Shown here one piece after another: positions 58,458 to 64,000 of a stretch of DNA of 64,000 bases (position 1 is its first letter; each line of letters begins with the position of its first letter). The stretch spans positions 2,455,910 through 2,519,909 of the forward strand of contig CM029374.1 in assembly GCA_017165825.1 (NCBI GenBank). The letters are read 5' to 3'. The position numbers were made by a program, and so were the translations under genes. Under the pieces are notes generated by a model that was not told the DNA's origin, did not search any database, and saw nothing but the letters and a program-made list of their open reading frames with translations. This DNA is from Hepsetus odoe. Taxonomy: Eukaryota; Chordata; Actinopteri; Characiformes; Hepsetidae.

Positions 58458-59131
58458 GTAGGTCACTGAAAGAAAATTAGAGCTTGGAGTTTGCGTCCTT
58501 AAGTTGTGGGGGAGACGTTCTATCACTCTTTGTAGTTTCTGACACTGAAACAAACAGGAAAGGTGAGAAGTGGAGACTCCGTGTTGGAACGTGTGATGAA
58601 TTCGGTGTAAATGTCATCAAGCATGACATTAATTAGAAGAGGTTGAAAAATATGGTCATGTTGTGGCTTATTACAAGTCCCACAATGTCCAGCTCCACCT
58701 TTGCGCAGGTAAATTTCTGAAGTCTGATTGGTTATGACACACAGTCACTGTCAATCCTGCACATCCTCACGATTATGGACTTTCAACTGTGTTTACAGCG
58801 AGAGTTAAACGTCCAAACTGTAAACATGGCGTTACCTGGCAGTTTTTAAATGCGTAATAGTTTTTTATTTATGATTTATTCAGGACTGCTTTAATGCTAA
58901 ATTTGGTCCAAAAGCACTTCTGAAGTGCAGCTGCTGTGAAACACCCTGCGCTGCTTCTTCTGTGGACTGACTGTAGCCGTTCACCACATGACACAGACCT
59001 TTAAGGGGAAGCAGCAGCTTTACAGCTCATTTCATTGTTTTATTGCTGTAGTTGGGACTGGGCTCTCAAATGTCGGGGCAGGGCTTATTGTCTTTAGTCC
59101 CCATCCAGTATTATGGCCATAAGTAACAGTG
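58458..59131. other. Unassigned DNA
   Basis: No repeat family recognised. No supported gene. Confidence 0.4.
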
Positions 59132-59225
59132 TAATTACATCCATCCATCCATCAATCCATCCATCCATCCATCCATCCAGCCGTTCATCCATCTACTGAG
59201 CTGCTTTTCCTGGATTTTGGGGGGC
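59132..59225 (+). mobile_element. CATCCATCC-type fish repeat start, expanded (CATC)n
   Basis: About nine CATC copies, then CAGCCGTTCATCCATCTACTG, GAGCTGCTTTTCCTGGATTT. The 5' word of the fish repeat appears to have become a microsatellite. Confidence 0.7.
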
Positions 59226-59648
59226 TCCCATGTCAACAGTAACAGTTTCGTTTTTTTGGTTCCCCAAATAATCTTTCAGTGTTTGGAAATGAAATATGCG
59301 AGCGTGAAGAATCTTCAAGCTCACTGGTCTTGAAATGTTCTGTAATTTACCTTTTAATTGAAGAACCTGCTTTTAATTGAAGAACCTTTCGGCACCTTTT
59401 CTTTTCCCTAGAGGAGTATAGCTACAAGCATCTGAGGGTTTGGCAGGGGCTGGTCGTAGAGAAGTGTGAATGACAGATAGAAAGGGAGAGAAAGAGACAA
59501 AGAGATTCACCCAAATGCATGCTTTCAGAAGAGTGTGTTAAGATTGGAGAGAAGAAGCAAAGTAAATCAGCCTCCTCGAGCTTTCTCAGTGTGGGTCCTG
59601 GGCAGTTACTGCTGCTTCCATAACGTGATTCATACTCCCAGTCTCTCA

Positions 59649-59649
<1 letters not shown>
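59226..59649. other. Unassigned DNA
   Basis: Contains a direct duplication GCTTTTAATTGAAGAACCT near 59350-59390, otherwise nothing. Confidence 0.4.
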
Positions 59650-59679
<30 letters not shown>

Positions 59680-59680
59680 C
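59650..59680. repeat. (CA)n microsatellite
   Basis: About 15 CA copies. Confidence 0.95.
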
Positions 59681-59810
59681 AAAATGAGCAGTTCAATTGG
59701 ATCAAAGAAAAACCTAATGTAAATCAGTCTTCTTGGCTTTTCACAGCATGGATTCCAGACTGATATTGGTTTTATATCACATTTCACACACACACTTTCT
59801 GTATCTTACC

Positions 59811-59811
59811 A

Positions 59812-59838
<27 letters not shown>
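59811..59838. repeat. (TC)n microsatellite
   Basis: About 13 TC copies. Confidence 0.95.
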
Positions 59839-59843
<5 letters not shown>

Positions 59844-59996
59844 TATTTTTTGGGAGAAAAGTGTGCTGAGTGCTGATGATGAATCACGGGGGACGTGTAA
59901 TTTCAGGCCGTGTCTGACGAAATCCGTGTAGAACAGAAGTGCAGAGATTCGTAGCGACAGTCGGGACGAGTAGAGCATGCGAGACCAATCCTTCAC

Positions 59997-59997
<1 letters not shown>

Positions 59998-60057
<60 letters not shown>
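59998..60057. repeat. (CA)n microsatellite, longest in the window
   Basis: Thirty uninterrupted CA copies. Confidence 0.97.
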
Positions 60058-60058
<1 letters not shown>

Positions 60059-60820
60059 TGTTTGCGAAACAAGGGTTGTCAGTCACTCTGTTGAAAATGG
60101 CCCATAAAAAGCCCAGGCTTAGTACATCCTGAAGCTCACTGTTCCACTGAAGGTGTAGAGGTGCCAGTGGGGAACCGTGACTTCAGCTGAGGCCATAAAA
60201 GTCAAAACCTGATCTCAAAATCCATCTCTGAGATAATGCTCAGCTCCGATATGGAATATACTCTGACCGTATGTTGCAGAGCTGTACAGAACGGCCTAAA
60301 CACTAATATTGCAATCATACTGCTGTATATTAAATACATTAAAGGGCACATATGCTCACTTTTCTACATTTTAAATAATTTTTTTACCAGAAAATTCACA
60401 CCCCATATCCATACAGTCCATATTTGGACACCAAATCTTTGAACTCCTGATGAGCGTTACTGGCTGTATTGATTATTCAGATTGAGCACCACGACACTGT
60501 GTGCCCGTATCACCAATATTAACCAATTTAAACTAAATATTAACTAACTTTAAAGAACATTTACCAATACTAACATAATTGTAAGCAATATTAAGCAATA
60601 TTAACCATTAATAACCATCATTACCCTACTTAATTAAGCACATAAAGTAAAATTTGTTAAATAAATGATTACTGCCAAAGACACGAAGCCTCTGTTTAAT
60701 TTCCACTACAGTGACGTGTCTAGAACATCCAGAAAACACAGACTGATGTTTGTTTTCCAGTAGATTTGAAAACTTTCCATTCATCCATTGAAAAATAGAT
60801 AGGTTTACTCCTGGCTTCCC
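60058..60820. other. Unassigned AT-rich DNA
   Basis: A loose tandem of AATATTAA/ACCAATATTAAC words at 60510-60620. No exon or family recognised. Confidence 0.4.
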
Positions 60821-60821
60821 C

Positions 60822-60900
60822 ATTATCCATCCATCCCTCCCTCCATCCATCCATCCATTTTCTGTGTCGCGTACCATAACCAGGGTCAAGGGGCATCGTA
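60822..60900 (+). mobile_element. CATCCATCC-type fish repeat fragment
   Basis: CCATCCATCCATCCATTTTCT, GTGTCGCGTACC, CAGGGTCAAGGGGCATC. Short and diverged. Confidence 0.65.
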
Positions 60901-61447
60901 ATTATTCTGGCAGTAATCCGTAAGGTCGTCTACCCAGTGAAAGGGCCCATTCGTCCAGATCCACTACAGACAGGTTCCCTTCTGCTATTTTAATAACTCA
61001 GCCCTGTCTGTTGCCAAGCTGATACCACTTTGCACAAGTTTGTGAATAGATATCACTACACCCACCAGCCGATTGCTCGTTTTAGTGTGCTTCATATATC
61101 GAGTGCACTTGGAGAAAAGGTGTCCTTTGTTTCAGCGCATCGAAGCACATTTAAGACGGATCAGAATCGATACATCCCGTCAGTCAAACCTGAAGCATTC
61201 GGATCGCTGCAAACGGATAAAAACAACACTTCTAAAGGTTAAAGTGACCTTTTTTTCCCCCAAATATTCAAAGTGACCTTTTTAAAATGAACGGCGTTGG
61301 GGCTGATGAGAAATATATTGGTTTTGCATATATGTGTGTGTTTGTGTGTTACAGTCAGCATTCGTGGAAGGTGTGAAGAGAGTGTGTTTTCAAGCACTTA
61401 CATGGAAACAGAATCCACCTGCTCTCACATAACTACAGTGAAATCAT
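60901..61447. other. Unassigned DNA
   Basis: Nothing supported. Overlapping frames at 61030-61276 have no splice or family evidence. Confidence 0.4.
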
Positions 61448-61490
61448 TCTCTCACTCTCTCTCTCACTCACACACACACACACACACACG
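61448..61490. repeat. (TC)n(CA)n compound microsatellite
   Basis: CTCACTCTCTCTCTCACTCA followed by about ten CA copies. Confidence 0.95.
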
Positions 61491-62433
61491 CCACTTTGAG
61501 GTACAGACAAATATGGCTGTGAAAACACATTTCCAGAGCTCATCTGATCACTCATATTCCATCCAAAAACATCTAAACGAGCGCAAAGCGTTAGCAGATG
61601 AACGCCAGAGTCCTCCACGCGCTACAGATGTTATTTATGCCATATGACGAGGCTTTGGCGAGCTTTGGGCAGTTGATCTTCATATTCCTTTAATAACCTA
61701 ATAATCTTTCTCCATCAAGCCCTCGTTCTGTTGAATAAACTGCACAAATATGAACATATATGGCCCTGGACGGACACACAGCACTAAGAAGGACAAATGG
61801 AGGATGCGATCAGATTAGATATGATGCTGTAAAGATGCTATTTGAAGCTCAGAGACCTGTTAAGTCAGGCGGTTGCTCACGCAGTCGATTTTTTTTAACA
61901 AGAAAAATGTGAGGACACATGCTGGACTGGGTCATTTCTTACTTGATCCAACAGCTTTCAGTGAAGAGTTGAAATGCTTTAAAGTGGTTGGGGTAGGAAC
62001 TGCTGATCAGCCTTCATCATCAGCTGAAAGACTGAAAAGTGACAAACCAGTATAGAGTCCTAAATGTATAATGAAATGACAAATAAAAGGGTGAAAGCTG
62101 TAGGTGTGTGTCATTTATCATGGAATTCTAATGTAAGTGTGAGTTCAGAACAGAAAGCGCTATCATAAATGTTATAAAAATACTGCTGTTCCTGTGACTG
62201 CGTCCTGAACCCATATCTCTTCTCTTTTTGGAGCTCATTTTGCTGCTGGGGAATTTTTTCCATTTGTCACTTTGATTTGTTTTGTCAGATCAGACTTTAG
62301 AACGGCCATTATTCACACAGACAAAATCTCCAGCGGTTTGTTTCTGCTTTGTTTTGTTTTTTTTATCTCACAATATACCTATAAAACACATAATGTAAAG
62401 AGTGCTATTCTAAAACCTATTCACATTCGTTCA
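61491..62433. other. Unassigned DNA
   Basis: No repeat or exon recognised. Confidence 0.4.
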
Positions 62434-62458
62434 GAAAAAAAAAAAAAAAAAAAAAAAA
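62434..62458. repeat. Poly(A) run
   Basis: About 24 consecutive A. It may be the tail of a retroposed sequence, but the DNA before it matches nothing I know. Confidence 0.9.
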
Positions 62459-62892
62459 CAGTTGCTACTGACTGGCCACTCGTTATTTCTAATTGACCAC
62501 AACTTAATTATCTTGTTCCTACATCCTACTAGGTAAAGATCTTTTTCCGACGGGCTGCTCAGCATATTGATTCCAGCAGGACAGGCTTCCTCTCCGAAAT
62601 CTGCACAAAGTACCTTAAATCTGGCTTTCCTAATCGGATTCTAACCACATACATCATTTTTGAAATGTGAGTAATCTTGACCAGCGAGATCAGATTCTGT
62701 GTTTTTGGTCATTCTGGATCCATTCTGGTTCTTTATTTCAAAGTGTGCAACTAGAAAGTCCGGAGAGCTGAGACTTACAACACACACTTGGCTCACATAT
62801 TTTAACTTTATAAATCAGTTAGCAGCAAGTTGTTTTCTGCTAGTTTCTGGCGATAAAGGAAATAAATAAAGATCTAAGCTCATAAATGTTGT
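62459..62892. other. Unassigned DNA
   Basis: Nothing supported. Confidence 0.4.
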
Positions 62893-63075
62893 TTTTCTTC
62901 TTTCATCTGCTCCCGTTTAAGTGTCGCCACAGCAGATCATCCGTTTCCATTTCTTCCGGTCCTCTGCATCTTCTTTCAAACAGACTACCTGCATGTCCTC
63001 TCTCACCACGTCCATGAAGCTCCTTTTTGCCCTTCATCTTTTCCTCTTTCCTGGCAGCTCCATCGTCAACATCCT
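62893..63075 (-). mobile_element. RTE-like LINE 3' fragment, copy 4
   Basis: Minus-strand copy with TCTGCTCCCGTTTAAGTGTC, TCTTCCGGTCCTCTGCATC, TGCATGTCCTCTCTCACCAC, GTCCATGAAGCTCC and TCCTCTTTCCTGGCAGCTCC, the same order as 14668. The GRPK block is shifted out of frame by a deletion. Confidence 0.8.
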
Positions 63076-63620
63076 CATAAGCTCATAAATGTTACTGGTG
63101 AAATTTAACTTCACACACTTATCATTACTATGGCAACTAATGAAGCCCTGCAAGAAAAGGATACTTCTTTCTAACCACTTGAAATCTGAAAACATAACAG
63201 AGAAACACGTTCAGTCTGCAGTGCGAACAAAGCCCTGTGAATGCCAAGTCGTAACCATGTCTGTTCCCACACCTCCATGCGTTTTTTTTTTTTTTTTTAA
63301 AGGATTTCACAAAAATAAATGATCAAAACAGGCCTGCGCATTTAATTAGTACTTAAGATTGGAGAATTTTGTACTAGACCTATTTAGATAACGTAATTAA
63401 AGCCTTCCAATCATTTACAGCGCTGCTAACTGCGCGTCTAAACCATTACGCACTCGGCTCAATCCGTGCAAGACGCCCGGATCTCAAATGGACTTGCTTA
63501 TGTGGTTTCTGACATCCAACCACACACAGTTCTCTGATCCAAGCCTGGGCTCTTCCCAAACATCTGAGAGAGATTATGATCGAAAGAAAAACATTCTTCT
63601 TTTGCCTGAATGAATATCAG
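63076..63620. other. Unassigned DNA with poly(T)
   Basis: T run at 63282-63298. No exon or repeat recognised. Confidence 0.4.
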
Positions 63621-63777
63621 CATCAAGGCCCCTCAGTTCGCTCCCTGGAGAGCGCCGTTCAGCCGAGTGGAGTCAGGCTTCCTCGTCCAGCCGTTCCTGA
63701 ACCTGACAGAGCTGCTTGCCTTCAGCCCTGGAGCCACAGGCTTCCTCTCTTTCCCGTCCGTCATTGTGATCCTCTGA
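63621..63777 (+). CDS. Possible exon, unknown product; minus strand also coding-like
   Basis: After a TTCTTCTTTTGCCTGAATG and ATATCAG boundary, the plus frame runs IKAPQFAPWRAPFSRVESGF, LVQPFLNLTELLAFSPG and GFLSFPSVIVIL to TGA (51 codons), with G or C in most third positions. The opposite strand is open as well: from an ATG near 63770 it reads MTDGKERKPVAPGLKASSSV, RFRNGWTRKPDS and on to a stop at 63641-63643, also with biased third positions. Only one strand can be real, and GC content alone could explain both. The window ends soon after, so neighbours are not visible. Confidence 0.2.
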
Positions 63778-64000
63778 CTCTTTCTCTGTGCTAAAGGGTG
63801 CAGATCATCAACTTTCTTATGCGGACGTCTCATTGCCATCGATCCTCAGTCCGTATATCCTGTGTGTGATAACTTAAAATGTTTTGACAACTTTCATGTA
63901 CATTCAGGGTTAGAAAACCAAAAAGAGGAAGATATAAACTGCCTATCAGAAGATAAAAGCTGCTCCTTCTGAAATATCCCCACCAGGCTTTGTTCTTCAC
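63778..64000. other. Unassigned DNA at right edge
   Basis: Nothing supported. Confidence 0.4.

Noticed and set aside
61297..61647. Plus-strand frame with a signal-peptide-like start
   Set aside because: Hydrophobic start comes from a TGTGTGTTTGTG stretch and the frame then passes through TC and CA repeats.
62434..62458. Processed pseudogene ending in the poly(A) run
   Set aside because: DNA upstream of the run shows no coding trace or target duplication.

Overview
The window is vertebrate nuclear DNA, most probably from a ray-finned fish. The basis is the mix of elements. There are tRNA-headed SINEs, one family ending in an L2/UnaL2-type tail (GCGTCTGCTAAATGCCGTAA). There are RTE-like and L2/Rex1-like LINE fragments, several Tc1-like families, a hAT remnant, the fish repeat that opens CATCCATCCATTTTCTG, and very many (CA)n/(GT)n and (GA)n microsatellites. 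An otophysan fish (catfish or characin relative) is my guess; that is inference. Nothing looks prokaryotic and no complete gene is visible.

Layout. Positions 1 to about 10905 are one continuous satellite array with a 51-bp unit (roughly 210 copies), entering from outside the left edge. It carries higher-order blocks of about 1.85 to 2.0 kb and 0.7 kb, and decays into barely recognisable units at 10905-11105. From 11106 to the right end the DNA is intergenic or intronic, dotted with decayed mobile elements: three copies of a Tc1 family (12781, 50079, 57204; two are fold-back palindromes built from transposase 3' ends), two other Tc1 types (17405/18054 and 53385), a Tc1-like transposase remnant with a QQDN motif (38440), a hAT 3' end (18244), four RTE-like 3' fragments (14668, 24013, 35955, 62893), L2/Rex1-like fragments (20405, 37190, 38265, 49670), three L2-tailed SINEs, seven copies of a second SINE family, and a pair of inverted copies of an unnamed repeat (42481 and 54540).

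Coding evidence is thin. The best candidates are single exons: 58367-58457 on the plus strand (charged helix-like peptide, G/C-rich third positions, GT directly after) and a terminal exon at 54126-54197 on the minus strand (strong polypyrimidine tract and AG, then 23 codons and a stop). Weaker ones lie at 63621-63777, 44120-44288 and 19169-19278, and a GC-rich block ending in a perfect GAG|GTGAGT donor lies at 13560-14039. I cannot name a gene for any of them. Several AT-rich, TAAT-rich stretches outside the repeats (19840, 21860, 31130, 41505, 44220) read like conserved non-coding elements, which would fit a large intron or gene desert, but this cannot be proved from one sequence.

No genes here can be shown to work together; the window is best read as repeat history plus a few exon candidates.
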